Assembly (NCBI GenBank): GCA_900549235.1
Contig: URNT01000039.1
Coordinates: forward strand, 1 to 28,259
Direction of reading: 5' to 3'
DNA length: 28,259 bases
Source: an uncultured Clostridium sp.
GTDB lineage: Bacteria > Bacillota > Clostridia > Lachnospirales > Lachnospiraceae
The notes under the pieces were generated by a model. It was given only the letters and a program-made list of their open reading frames with translations. It had not been told where the DNA came from and ran no database searches. How positions within the stretch are numbered: the stretch's first letter is position 1; every line of letters starts with the position of its first letter. Positions 15,183 through 23,400 of the stretch are shown here, one piece after another. The position numbers and the translations under genes are program-made.

Positions 15183-15282
15183 GGCTGTAGAACCCTGTAG
15201 GATGAAATGGGAAAAAATTACAAATTCATTAATAATAGCCGGCATCAATTGCATTTTGTTACCAAAAGTGGTAAAATTGAAA

Positions 15283-15289
15283 TTCGACA
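15283..15289 (-). promoter_or_regulatory. Spo0A-binding site (0A box) 3
   Basis: TTCGACA on the plus strand is an exact TGTCGAA on the minus strand. It sits 27 bases before the -35 element, a usual position for an activator or autoregulator site. Confidence 0.7.
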
Positions 15290-15316
15290 TGTGTCTAAAG
15301 TTGCGACCATGAATGA

Positions 15317-15346
15317 TTGATATATGGCAAGGGGACCATATATAAT
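15317..15346 (+). promoter_or_regulatory. spo0A: spo0A sigma-A promoter with embedded palindrome
   Basis: TTGATA (15317-15322) and TATAAT (15341-15346) are 18 bases apart. A perfect inverted repeat, ATATATGG (15320-15327) and CCATATAT (15336-15343) with 8 bases between, overlaps both elements and could be an operator. The start would be near 15353, giving a leader of about 110 bases. Confidence 0.7.
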
Positions 15347-15462
15347 TAAAAACGTCAAAGTCCTTGTTGGGAAGAAGCGTTTTTTGTAACTTTGCCGGGA
15401 AGGGCCGGGAAGTCTGTGACAGGCCCGCTCCGGTGGCAGACAATTTTAGGAGGTATAGTAAA

Positions 15463-16293
15463 GTGGAAAAACTGAATGTTGCGATTGTCGATGACAATCC
15501 ATTGATTCTGCAAACGCTGGATGAACTGATTCGTGGCGAGGATGGATTAGCCGTAATCGGAACGGCTGACAATGGAGCTGACGCCATTGATATGATCGTG
15601 GATACAACACCGGATATTGTACTCCTGGATCTTGTAATGCCAAAGATCGACGGGATTTCTGTGGTAGAGAAAGTAAAGAAAGAGCACACCTTTTTAAAGA
15701 ACCCGGCATTCATCATCTTGAGCGCAGTGGGTGGAGAGCAGATGACAGAGGACGCATTCAGAGCAGGCGCCAACTATTACCTTATGAAACCATTTGACAG
15801 GGAGAATCTGGTAAATAAGATCAGGCATATTGCGAAACTCCCTGAAAAGCAGGAACTGGGAAAGGAAAAAGCGGTTTCCTTTGGGCCAAGGGAGGAATCC
15901 CATATTTCCAGGGAAGAATACATGAAGGAGCATTTGGAGACAGATATTACAAAGATGCTCCACGAACTGGGCATACCCGCCCATATAAAGGGCTACCAGT
16001 ACCTCAGGGACGCTATCTCCATGTCTGTAGAGGATATGGAAATGATGAGTTCCGTAACAAAGATCCTTTATCCCGCCATCGCAAAGAGGAACCAGACAAC
16101 AGCCAGCCGTGTGGAGCGTGCCATCCGCCACGCCATCGAGGTGGCCTGGGGCAGAGGGAAGATGGAGACCATAGACGAGGTATTTGGCTACACCGTCAGC
16201 ACAGGCAGGGGCAAACCCACCAACTCCGAGTTCATTGCCCTGATCTCCGACAAAATTTTACTGGAATACAAAAAATTTAACATAAAAACGTAA
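15463..16293 (+). CDS. spo0A: Sporulation transcription factor Spo0A
   Basis: A 276-residue master regulator of sporulation entry. The receiver domain has an acidic pair near D10/D11, phospho-acceptor D56 (DIVLLDLVMPKIDG) and the conserved MKPFDRENL. A variable linker of about 130-165 follows. The C-terminal effector domain has the recognition region AISMSVEDMEMMSSVTK, SRVERAIRHAIEVAWGRG and GKPTNSEFIALISDKI, typical of Spo0A. The start is GTG 15463 because AGGAGG (15448-15453) lies 9 bases upstream. The usual clostridial neighbour spoIVB is not upstream; a 500-base regulatory region and a gene remnant are there instead. Confidence 0.98.
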   Translation: MEKLNVAIVDDNPLILQTLDELIRGEDGLAVIGTADNGADAIDMIVDTTPDIVLLDLVMPKIDGISVVEKVKKEHTFLKNPAFIILSAVGGEQMTEDAFRAGANYYLMKPFDRENLVNKIRHIAKLPEKQELGKEKAVSFGPREESHISREEYMKEHLETDITKMLHELGIPAHIKGYQYLRDAISMSVEDMEMMSSVTKILYPAIAKRNQTTASRVERAIRHAIEVAWGRGKMETIDEVFGYTVSTGRGKPTNSEFIALISDKILLEYKKFNIKT

Positions 16294-16302
16294 AGAAAAA
16301 AC

Positions 16303-16331
16303 TTCCTTATTCTGAAAAAATAAGCTATACT
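16303..16331 (+). promoter_or_regulatory. Possible glgA promoter
   Basis: TATACT (16326-16331) lies 17 bases after a poor -35, TTCCTT (16303-16308). The position between spo0A and glgA fits a separate transcript for glgA. Confidence 0.45.
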
Positions 16332-16372
16332 ATATTCGAAACGGCATTGTGTCAGGAGAGGGAGGTTCTTGG

Positions 16373-17818
16373 ATGAAGAAAATATTATTTGCAGCATCTG
16401 AAGCTGTACCATTTATCAAGACAGGGGGACTGGCAGACGTAGTAGGTTCACTGCCCAAGTGTTTTAATAAAGAGTATTTTGACGTAAGGGTCATTATCCC
16501 AAAGTATCTCTGCATCAAACAGGAGTGGCGCGACCGCATGGAATATGTAAATCACTTCTATATGGATTACCTGGGACAGAGCCGTTATGTGGGGATTATG
16601 CAGTATGTACATGAGGGTGTTACCTTTTATTTTATTGATAATGAAAGCTATTTCAACGGGGCAAAGCCTTACGGCGACTGGTATTGGGATCTGGAGAAGT
16701 TCTGCTTCTTCTGCCGGGCGGCTCTGTCTGCCCTGCCTGTGATCGGCTTCCAGCCGGATGTGGTCCACTGCCATGACTGGCAGACCGGACTGATCCCGGT
16801 TCTCTTAAAGGATAAGTTCCATGAGGGCGAGTTCTACCGCAATATGAAGTCCGTCATCACCATCCACAACCTAAAGTTCCAGGGAGTATGGGATGTAAAG
16901 ACCATCAAGCGATTTACGGAGCTGCCTGATTATTATTTTGCGCCGGATAAGCTGGAGGCCTATAAGGACGGCAACCTGTTAAAGGGCGGTATCGTATACG
17001 CGGACGCTATCACAACAGTAAGCAGCACCTACGCGGAGGAGATCAAGATGCCGTTTTACGGCGAGGGCCTGGACGGTCTTATGAGAGCCAGGGCAGGAAG
17101 CCTGAGAGGTATTGTAAATGGCATCGATTACGACGAGTTCAATCCCGAGACCGATTCCTTCATCACCCAGACCTACAACGCCAAAAATTTCCGCAAGGAA
17201 AAGGCGAAAAATAAAAAGGCCCTTCAGCAGGAGCTTGGTCTTCCTGTAGATGAAAAGAAGTTTATGGCAGGCATCGTATCCAGACTGACCGACCAGAAAG
17301 GACTGGATCTGATCCAAGGTGTTATGGATGAGCTGTGCAGTGATGATATGCAGCTGGTAGTTCTGGGAACTGGTGACGAGCGCTATGAAAATATGTTCCG
17401 TCACTATGACTGGAAGTACCACGACAGGGTATCGGCCCAGATCTACTATTCTGAGCCTATGTCCCACAAGATCTACGCGGCCTGCGACGCCTTTTTGATG
17501 CCGTCTCTCTTTGAACCCTGCGGCCTGAGCCAGCTGATGGCTCTGCGCTACGGTACGGTGCCCATTGTAAGAGAGACAGGAGGCTTAAAGGATACAGTAG
17601 AGCCCTACAACGAATACGAAGGCACAGGAACCGGCTTTTCCTTTGCTAACTACAATGCCCATGAGATGTTAGGCAGCGTGCGCTACGCCAAATATGTTTA
17701 TTACAGCAAGCGCCGTGAGTGGAATAAGATTATCGACCGGGCCATGGCAAGGGATTATTCCTGGTGGACATCAGCTTCTAAGTATCAGGAGCTGTATGAC
17801 TGGCTGATTGGATATTGA
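16373..17818 (+). CDS. glgA: Glycogen synthase GlgA
   Basis: A 481-residue GT5 glycosyltransferase that extends alpha-1,4-glucan from ADP-glucose. The N-terminal domain has KTGGLADVVG (16-25), the ADP-glucose motif, then VVHCHDWQTGLIP and TIHNLKFQG. The C-terminal domain has GIVSRLTDQKGLDLI, the SLFEPCGLSQL motif with catalytic E381, and VRETGGLKDTV. Length is usual for the family. The start is ATG 16373, with GAGGGAGG 7 bases upstream; the in-frame GTG at 16349 precedes that site. No other glycogen genes lie nearby. Proximity to spo0A fits storage-polymer build-up around sporulation, but that is inference. Confidence 0.97.
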   Translation: MKKILFAASEAVPFIKTGGLADVVGSLPKCFNKEYFDVRVIIPKYLCIKQEWRDRMEYVNHFYMDYLGQSRYVGIMQYVHEGVTFYFIDNESYFNGAKPYGDWYWDLEKFCFFCRAALSALPVIGFQPDVVHCHDWQTGLIPVLLKDKFHEGEFYRNMKSVITIHNLKFQGVWDVKTIKRFTELPDYYFAPDKLEAYKDGNLLKGGIVYADAITTVSSTYAEEIKMPFYGEGLDGLMRARAGSLRGIVNGIDYDEFNPETDSFITQTYNAKNFRKEKAKNKKALQQELGLPVDEKKFMAGIVSRLTDQKGLDLIQGVMDELCSDDMQLVVLGTGDERYENMFRHYDWKYHDRVSAQIYYSEPMSHKIYAACDAFLMPSLFEPCGLSQLMALRYGTVPIVRETGGLKDTVEPYNEYEGTGTGFSFANYNAHEMLGSVRYAKYVYYSKRREWNKIIDRAMARDYSWWTSASKYQELYDWLIGY

Positions 17819-17837
17819 TTAGGAGGCAGATCGTCAG

Positions 17838-18350
17838 ATGAAGTTACTGGAGAATCTGGATAGCAGGGGGGATGCTGAATATATGGACTGTGTAAGGGAT
17901 ATACTGGAGCACCCCGTATTCTGTTCCATGGATGCCTATATCCAGCACGGTACCACCACCTGCAGGGAGCACTGCATGCAGGTTTCATATCTGGCATATA
18001 AGCTGTGCAGACGGTTTGGAGGAAACTGGAGGAGCGCTGCGAGAGCAGGGCTTCTCCATGATTTGTTTTTATACGATTGGCATACTCATGCCAGAGACAC
18101 AGGAAAACATTTTCACGGATTCACACATCCCCGGACGGCCCTGGACAATGCAGACCGGTATTTTGTTTTATCAGAGGAAGACAGGATGGTCATCCTGCGC
18201 CATATGTGGCCGCTGACGCCCATTCCGCCGGTTTCCCGGGCGGGATATGCCGTAACCTTCGCGGATAAGCTCTGCAGCAGCAGGGAGACGGCTGACAGGC
18301 TTGCGGGCTGGCTGCTTATGGTATTTGCGGCCCGGCCGGCCAGACGGTAG
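17838..18350 (+). CDS. HD-domain phosphohydrolase-like protein
   Basis: A 170-residue soluble protein of the HD superfamily. H45 (CREHCMQVSYLAYKL), the H74-D75 pair (AGLLHDLFLYD), H91/H93/H97 and D268-type late acid in FADKLCSSRE follow the HD order. The substrate is unknown; small HD proteins of this type hydrolyse nucleotides or phosphomonoesters. AGGAGG lies 10-12 bases before the ATG, and it starts 19 bases after glgA, so it is probably cotranscribed. The DUF212 gene follows 24 bases later. Confidence 0.8.
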   Translation: MKLLENLDSRGDAEYMDCVRDILEHPVFCSMDAYIQHGTTTCREHCMQVSYLAYKLCRRFGGNWRSAARAGLLHDLFLYDWHTHARDTGKHFHGFTHPRTALDNADRYFVLSEEDRMVILRHMWPLTPIPPVSRAGYAVTFADKLCSSRETADRLAGWLLMVFAARPARR

Positions 18351-18374
18351 TGAAAGGGGTATAAGAGGAAATAT

Positions 18375-18833
18375 ATGGAGACTTGGAGAGAGATACTTGG
18401 AAACCAGCTTATGACCAGCGCGGTGACTGGCTGGGTTGTGGCTCAGGCGCTGAAGACACTGATCGACTGCGCCCTGAACCGGAGCTTCAACGCGGAACGG
18501 CTGGTAGGCTCAGGGGGCATGCCCAGCTCCCATTCTGCTACCGTATGCGGCCTGACTACGGCAGCCTATCTGAAGTACGGAGCCTCATCCTTTGAATTTG
18601 CCATTTCCTTTGTCCTTGCTATGATCGTTATGTATGATGCGATTGGTGTGCGCCGGGAGACAGGAAAGCAGGCAAAGCTGTTAAATTCCATCCTGATGGA
18701 AAATCCTCTGAAGCTGAACGCAGAGGTTCTTCAGGAGAAACTGAAGGAGTATGTGGGCCATACGCCGCTTCAGGTACTGGCAGGGGCTATTTTGGGGATC
18801 GTTCTGGCACTGGTACTGAACCTTTATTATTAA
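18375..18833 (+). CDS. DUF212 (divergent PAP2-like) membrane protein
   Basis: A 152-residue membrane protein of the divergent PAP2 family (DUF212, YuiD-like). Family marks are LVGSGGMPSSHSATVCGL, resembling the PAP2 SGH/SH motif, MYDAIGVRRETGKQA, and GHTPLQVLAGAILGI. Three to four hydrophobic spans are visible. A lipid-phosphatase role is suggested by the family name but unproven. The start has only a modest AGAGG site about 8 bases upstream. A terminator follows at 18853. Confidence 0.9.
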   Translation: METWREILGNQLMTSAVTGWVVAQALKTLIDCALNRSFNAERLVGSGGMPSSHSATVCGLTTAAYLKYGASSFEFAISFVLAMIVMYDAIGVRRETGKQAKLLNSILMENPLKLNAEVLQEKLKEYVGHTPLQVLAGAILGIVLALVLNLYY

Positions 18834-18852
18834 ACAGGCTCTAACATGAAGC

Positions 18853-18884
18853 GGACCGTAGCTTTCAGGCTATGGCCCCTTTTT
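18853..18884 (+). terminator. Terminator after the glgA-HD-DUF212 group
   Basis: GGACCGTAGC and GCTATGGCCC pair with one mismatch and one G-T pair around a 6-base loop, followed by CTTTTT. It lies 20 bases after the DUF212 stop and before the maf ribosome site. Confidence 0.75.
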
Positions 18885-18909
18885 GCGTCAGATCCATAAG
18901 GAGGCAGTG

Positions 18910-19524
18910 ATGGAAGTAAAAGACAACTGGAATGGCTGGAAGGTGGTGCTGGCTTCCGGCTCACCACGCAGAAAAGAGCTTCTGGCACAGATCGGGATTG
19001 ATCCGCAGATCATTCCGAGCCGGCTTGAGGAGCACACAGAGGAGAAACGGCCGGAGGCTGCGGTAATGGAGCTTTCGAGGCAGAAGGCGGAGGATGTAGC
19101 CATGGGCTGCACTCCCGGTACCCTGGTCATAGGAGCTGATACGGTGGTGGCCGCAGGCGGGGAGATCCTTGGAAAGCCGGGGACGCCTATGCGGGCATAT
19201 GAGATGGTGGAGATGCTCCAGGGCAGCACCCATCAGGTCTATACCGGAGTGACCCTTCTTCTGTGTATGGAGGAGGGCCGGCGTCACGGAGTTACATTTG
19301 CGGAGAAAACAGAGGTCAGCGTCTATCCCATGGAGGAAGAGGAACTGCGCCGGTACGCCGAAAGCGGCGAGCCTCTTGACAAGGCCGGGGGCTACGGCAT
19401 CCAGGGCAGTTTTGCGGCCTATATAAAAGGGATCATAGGCGACTACAGCAACGTAGTAGGCCTTCCCCTGGGACGGCTGTACCAGGAGCTTAAGGTGCTC
19501 TTAAGTGAAACACAGGAGGATTAA
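18910..19524 (+). CDS. maf: Maf/YceF-family nucleotide pyrophosphatase
   Basis: A 204-residue cytoplasmic house-cleaning enzyme that hydrolyses modified or non-canonical NTPs. LASGSPRRKELL (14-25) is the Maf signature. VIGADTVVAAGGEILGKP carries the catalytic aspartate, and DKAGGYGIQG and the late GDYSNVVGLPL are also conserved. AAGGAGG (18899-18905) precedes ATG 18910; the upstream TTG at 18883 lacks a site and overlaps the terminator. The gene ends 4 bases before the next gene's start. Confidence 0.95.
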   Translation: MEVKDNWNGWKVVLASGSPRRKELLAQIGIDPQIIPSRLEEHTEEKRPEAAVMELSRQKAEDVAMGCTPGTLVIGADTVVAAGGEILGKPGTPMRAYEMVEMLQGSTHQVYTGVTLLLCMEEGRRHGVTFAEKTEVSVYPMEEEELRRYAESGEPLDKAGGYGIQGSFAAYIKGIIGDYSNVVGLPLGRLYQELKVLLSETQED

Positions 19525-19528
19525 GATA

Positions 19529-20314
19529 ATGATAAAGCTGATCGTATCAGATGTAGACGGCACCCTTGTAGAGGACGGCTCTGCCGAGATCAATCAGGAG
19601 CTGCTTGAGGTGATCCTTAAGCTGAGGGAAAAGGGGATCCAGTTCGCCATTGCCAGCGGCAGACCCTGGGCCAGTGTGGAGAACACCTTTCAGTCTATTA
19701 AGGAAAAGATTTTTTATATATCTAACAATGGCTCCTATATCGGCTGCCATGGCCGCAGCCTGTTTGTCTATTCCATTGACCCGGAACTGGTAAAGGAGCT
19801 GATCCGTACCGTAAGGAAGTACCCGGATCTGGTACCCGTATATGCGGGAGCCAATGGAGATTATGTGGACACAGAGGATGAAGCTCTGTGCAGATGGCTG
19901 GTAGAGGGCTACAAATTCAATCTTACAAGGGTAAAGGACCTTATGGAGCTGGATGAGCCCTGTCTGAAGCTTTCTATTTATAAGCCCACAGGGATTGAGG
20001 AGGCTTCCAGGGACATTTATGAGGAGTTCAAGGACCGGCTTAAGATCTCCTGTGCCGGAGATATGTGGCTGGACTGCATGGCGCCGGGGGTAAATAAGGG
20101 ACGGGCGGTAAAGACCATCCAGGAAAGCCTGGAGATCAGTCCTGAGGAGACCATGGCCTTTGGAGACCAGTTAAATGACATCGAGATGCTGGAACAGGCA
20201 TACTACAGCTTTGCTGTTGCAAACGCAAGGGAGGAAGTAAGAAGGACTGCCCGCTTCCAGGCTGACAGCAATATAAACAACGGCGTGCTTAAGATTCTGA
20301 AGCAGCTTTTGTGA
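19529..20314 (+). CDS. Cof-type HAD-IIB phosphatase
   Basis: A 261-residue HAD hydrolase. Motif I is SDVDGTLV with nucleophile D8 and acid D10. Motif II is the AIASGRPW region, the conserved lysine is in GVNKGRAV and motif IV is AFGDQLNDIEML. The type IIB cap lies between motifs II and III. Likely substrates are sugar phosphates or flavin/pyridoxal phosphates, not determinable here. AGGAGG lies 9 bases before ATG 19529. It ends 14 bases before the next start, in an apparent maf-HAD-lipoprotein operon. Confidence 0.93.
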   Translation: MIKLIVSDVDGTLVEDGSAEINQELLEVILKLREKGIQFAIASGRPWASVENTFQSIKEKIFYISNNGSYIGCHGRSLFVYSIDPELVKELIRTVRKYPDLVPVYAGANGDYVDTEDEALCRWLVEGYKFNLTRVKDLMELDEPCLKLSIYKPTGIEEASRDIYEEFKDRLKISCAGDMWLDCMAPGVNKGRAVKTIQESLEISPEETMAFGDQLNDIEMLEQAYYSFAVANAREEVRRTARFQADSNINNGVLKILKQLL

Positions 20315-20328
20315 AAGGAGTCCCGCAT

Positions 20329-21315
20329 TTGATCAGAACAGACAAACATGGCAGGGGAAGGCTGGGACGGGCCCTTCTGATCCTTGGGGCTGTGGCTGTG
20401 CTTTCTGGCTGCGGAAGCCGTCTGGCTTCCTCCGGAGGAGCCAGGGCCGCAGAAAAGGAATACACCAGGGGGCAGCTTATGGTGGTGGCGGCTACAGAAC
20501 GGAACCGCTACCAGAACATTTATACCAGCCGGCTCTGGGAGGTAAGGGCAGAGGATGGCGGGGAGACCTTTGAGGATCAGCTGAAGGGGCAGATGGAGCA
20601 GTTCCTGGTAGAACTCGCGGTGATGAATGCCATGGCCCAGGACCAGGGGGTAGAGCTTACCAGCCAGGAAAAGGACAGCATCAAGGCCCTTTCCTCTGAA
20701 TACTACGACAGCCTTTCAGAGGGAGACAGAGCCTATATGGGGGCTTCTGAGGCGGAGATAGAGGATCTGTACAGCCAGTATTATCTGGCGGATAAGCTGG
20801 TGACAGAGCTGACCAGCGCAGAGAATCTGGAGGTAAGCGACGCTGAGGCCAAGGTGATCCAGGTTCAGAGGATCCGCCTTTCTGACAGAGAGACGGCAGA
20901 CCAGGTGCTTGAGGAGGTTCAGGGAGAACGGGCTGATTTCGGAGCCATTGCCGCCAAATATTCAGAGGACAGCCAGACCGAGGCAACTCTGGAATGGAGT
21001 GATGATTTAAACGCAGTGGATCAGGCCGCCTTTGCCCTGGAGCAGGATGAGATCAGCCAGGTCACCGAGTATGAGGGCAGCTTCTATATCCAGAAATGCA
21101 CCAACGCCTATGACGAGGAAGCTACCGCCGCCAGAAAAACCCTTCTGGCTCAGGAAAAAAAGACCAGAGCCTTTCTTTCTATCTATGAGCCCTATGCCAG
21201 AGAGCATCCGGTGAAACTGAAGGAGGGAGTCTGGGAGCAGATCGGCTTTGAGGGTGGGGAGGACTGTACTTCTGACGGATTTTTTCAGATGTATCACAGC
21301 TATTTCAGCAAATAG
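20329..21315 (+). CDS. Parvulin-type (PrsA/SurA-like) lipoprotein with degenerate active site
   Basis: A 328-residue exported lipoprotein. A signal peptide (LGRALLILGAVAVLSGC) places the lipidated cysteine at 28. A helical chaperone-like region spans about 45-170 and a parvulin-like domain about 175-257 (ADFGAIAAKYSEDS, FALEQDEISQV). Aligned by eye with PrsA, the first histidine is R181 and the second is F252. The aspartate (D214) remains, while the GGDLGW segment reads EATLEWS. It is therefore probably a holdase rather than an active prolyl isomerase. The start is taken as TTG 20329 because AAAGGAG (20314-20320) lies 8 bases upstream. The GTG at 20311 would precede that site. The next gene is also secreted. 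Confidence 0.82.
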   Translation: MIRTDKHGRGRLGRALLILGAVAVLSGCGSRLASSGGARAAEKEYTRGQLMVVAATERNRYQNIYTSRLWEVRAEDGGETFEDQLKGQMEQFLVELAVMNAMAQDQGVELTSQEKDSIKALSSEYYDSLSEGDRAYMGASEAEIEDLYSQYYLADKLVTELTSAENLEVSDAEAKVIQVQRIRLSDRETADQVLEEVQGERADFGAIAAKYSEDSQTEATLEWSDDLNAVDQAAFALEQDEISQVTEYEGSFYIQKCTNAYDEEATAARKTLLAQEKKTRAFLSIYEPYAREHPVKLKEGVWEQIGFEGGEDCTSDGFFQMYHSYFSK

Positions 21316-21351
21316 GACAAAACAGGTTTGGTACCAATGAGGAGGTTATGT

Positions 21352-22323
21352 ATGAGGAGAACGGGCAGATACGTCCTGGGCCTTATGGGGGCCCTTGGAA
21401 TTTTATGGATGCTGCCTCTGACCGCCCAGGCGAAAGAGGAGCGGACGCCGGTGGGGCACATTTCCCTGACCATTCAGTCGGATATTCAGGCAGGGGAGTC
21501 CGGAGGCAGTGTGGAGGTAACCCTGGACGAGGGGGAGTGCTCCGTGGAAAGCGTGGACATTGTAAATGAAGGGGAATACTGGCTGGGAGGAGACAAGCCG
21601 AAGGTTGAGATCTGGCTTGCAGCCGACAGCGATTATTATTTCAAGAAAAAGGGAAAAAGTGCCTTTACCTTTTCGGGGGATGAGGTAAAATATGTTTCCA
21701 GCTCCACCAAATATGACAAGGAGGCCCTGGTGCTTACTCTGACTCTGGAGAAACTGGATGAGGAGGACGAGGACCTTGGGGTGGACGGGCTTATGTGGGA
21801 TGAGAACAATGGCATAGCCCATTGGGAGCTGTCAGACCTTGCGAAAAGCTACAAGGTCCGACTCTGTAAAAGCCGCAGCTCCTCCTCCTTTGAGGACGGC
21901 ATTGGTTCTGTGTATACGGTGAAGGAAAACAGCTATGATTTTTCCCAGCTGTTCCCAAAAGAGGGCAGCTATTATTTTAAGGTCCGGGCCATTGACGCTA
22001 GAGGGAACGGAGGCGACTGGGAGGAATCCTCTGTTATAGAGGTGACTGCGGAGGATATGGCTTCCTGGCGGGGTGAGTGGAAACGGGACGATAAGGGCTG
22101 GTGGTATGCAGGACGGGACGGTTCTTATACCAAAAATAACTGGCAGCTTATTGATTCCAGATGGTACTTCTTCGATGAAGAAGGTTATATGAGGACCGGC
22201 TGGATCCAGTGGCAGGGAAAGGAATATTATTGTGATGAGTCAGGGGCGATGGTGACAGATGGAATTACCCCTGATGGGGCGGCAGTAGGCCCCGATGGCG
22301 CCCGGCTGCAGACAGAGGGATAA
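21352..22323 (+). CDS. Secreted protein with cell-wall-binding repeats
   Basis: A 323-residue exported protein. The signal peptide ends at LTAQA|KEE (about residue 27). The mature N-terminal part (about 35-135) is beta-rich and unrecognised. A fibronectin-III-like stretch of about 145-230 (YKVRLCKS, YYFKVRAIDARGNGG) comes next. The C-terminus (about 240-320) holds choline-binding-type repeats (GWWYAGRDGSYTKNNW, WYFFDEEGYMRTGW, YYCDESGAMVTDG), which usually attach proteins to the wall. ATG 21352 has GAGGAGG 7 bases upstream. It lies 36 bases after the parvulin-like lipoprotein, a possible folding partner. Confidence 0.85.
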   Translation: MRRTGRYVLGLMGALGILWMLPLTAQAKEERTPVGHISLTIQSDIQAGESGGSVEVTLDEGECSVESVDIVNEGEYWLGGDKPKVEIWLAADSDYYFKKKGKSAFTFSGDEVKYVSSSTKYDKEALVLTLTLEKLDEEDEDLGVDGLMWDENNGIAHWELSDLAKSYKVRLCKSRSSSSFEDGIGSVYTVKENSYDFSQLFPKEGSYYFKVRAIDARGNGGDWEESSVIEVTAEDMASWRGEWKRDDKGWWYAGRDGSYTKNNWQLIDSRWYFFDEEGYMRTGWIQWQGKEYYCDESGAMVTDGITPDGAAVGPDGARLQTEG

Positions 22324-22357
22324 AACCAGCAAATATACGCGAAAAAAGGAGAAAAGG

Positions 22358-23302
22358 ATGATGTCAGAGCTTTTATTTATGAAACCGGTTTTCAAAGAAG
22401 CTATCTGGGGCGGAAGCCGTCTGAGGGAGGTTTACGGCTACGATATACCAAGTGATACCACAGGGGAGTGCTGGGCCATCAGCGCCCACAAAAACGGCGA
22501 CTGCCAGGTAGCCTCCGGCACTTATGAGGGCTGGGCACTCAGCCGTCTCTGGAAGGAGCATAAGGAGCTGTTCGGCCCGGTGAAGGGAGAAGGAGAGTTT
22601 CCTCTGCTCATTAAGATCATCGACGCGAAAAATGACTTAAGCATCCAGGTACATCCCGATGATGCCTATGCAAGAGAGCATGAAAATGGTTCTTTGGGAA
22701 AGACAGAGTGCTGGTATGTGCTGGACTGTGACGAGGATGCCACCATCGTTATTGGCCACAACGCGAAGGATCAGGCGGAGGTCCGTCAGATGATTGAGGA
22801 GCGCCGCTGGAATGACCTGATCCGCCAGGTGCCTGTGAAAAAGGGAGATTTCTTCCAGATCAACCCAGGCTGCGTCCATGCCATTAAGGGCGGCACTCTG
22901 ATCTTGGAGACACAGCAGAGCAGTGATATTACCTACCGGGTTTACGATTATGACCGTTTATCAGACGGAAAGCCAAGACAGCTCCACATTGCTCAGAGCA
23001 TCGATGTGATCAAGGCCCCCTATGTGGAAAATAAAGAGGAGCAGCCCAAGGTAGTCCTTAAAACTGACAGCGGCGTAAAGACCCATCTGGTGACCTGTCC
23101 CTACTATACCTGCCACAAGATCGATGTAACAGGCTGGTGGGAGGAGGACTTTGGCAGCCGTTTTGCCAATGTAAGCATTCTTTCCGGCCAGGGCTGTGTA
23201 AACGGCATTCCGGTGCAGAAGGGCCAGCACTTTATCGTTCCCGCCGGCTACGGCTGCTGCCGTTTCGAGGGAACCCTGTCCTTTATCTGCTCCCAGGAGT
23301 GA
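22358..23302 (+). CDS. manA: Mannose-6-phosphate isomerase, class I
   Basis: A 314-residue cupin enzyme converting mannose-6-phosphate and fructose-6-phosphate. Likely zinc ligands are H99 (QVHPDD), E117 (KTECWYVL) and H174 (CVHAIKGG). IWGGSRLREVYG opens the protein and ITYRVYDYDR is also typical. AAAGGAG lies 7-8 bases before ATG 22358; a second ATG follows immediately at 22361. The length matches Gram-positive short-form enzymes. Confidence 0.95.
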   Translation: MMSELLFMKPVFKEAIWGGSRLREVYGYDIPSDTTGECWAISAHKNGDCQVASGTYEGWALSRLWKEHKELFGPVKGEGEFPLLIKIIDAKNDLSIQVHPDDAYAREHENGSLGKTECWYVLDCDEDATIVIGHNAKDQAEVRQMIEERRWNDLIRQVPVKKGDFFQINPGCVHAIKGGTLILETQQSSDITYRVYDYDRLSDGKPRQLHIAQSIDVIKAPYVENKEEQPKVVLKTDSGVKTHLVTCPYYTCHKIDVTGWWEEDFGSRFANVSILSGQGCVNGIPVQKGQHFIVPAGYGCCRFEGTLSFICSQE

Positions 23303-23331
23303 TGACAGTGCAAAAATTCCTTAGGTTTTGC

Positions 23332-23360
23332 TTGTATTTGCGGGAAAATTGTGCTATCAT
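23332..23360 (+). promoter_or_regulatory. secG promoter
   Basis: TTGTAT (23332-23337) and TATCAT (23355-23360) are separated by 17 bases, ending 40 bases before the secG ATG. Confidence 0.65.
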
Positions 23361-23400
23361 AGCTATAGTTTGACCATTAAGAAATAGAGAGGTGCAGTAA

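Noticed and set aside
15199..15230. Possible sigma-H promoter upstream of spo0A (AGGATGA followed by AAATTCATT)
   Set aside because: The -35-like part is acceptable, but no GAAT-type -10 occurs at the right spacing, so it does not reach a reportable level.
14955..15773. 272-codon minus-strand frame across the spo0A promoter and N-terminus
   Set aside because: Half of it is antisense to the Spo0A receiver domain, and the rest crosses the 0A boxes and promoter. The part from 14975 to 15170 looks faintly protein-like (IYDILYKWGDSTKG) but matches nothing I recognise.
16306..16324. Hairpin CTTATT/AATAAG after spo0A
   Set aside because: It is a six-base A/T stem overlapping the glgA promoter, too weak for a terminator.
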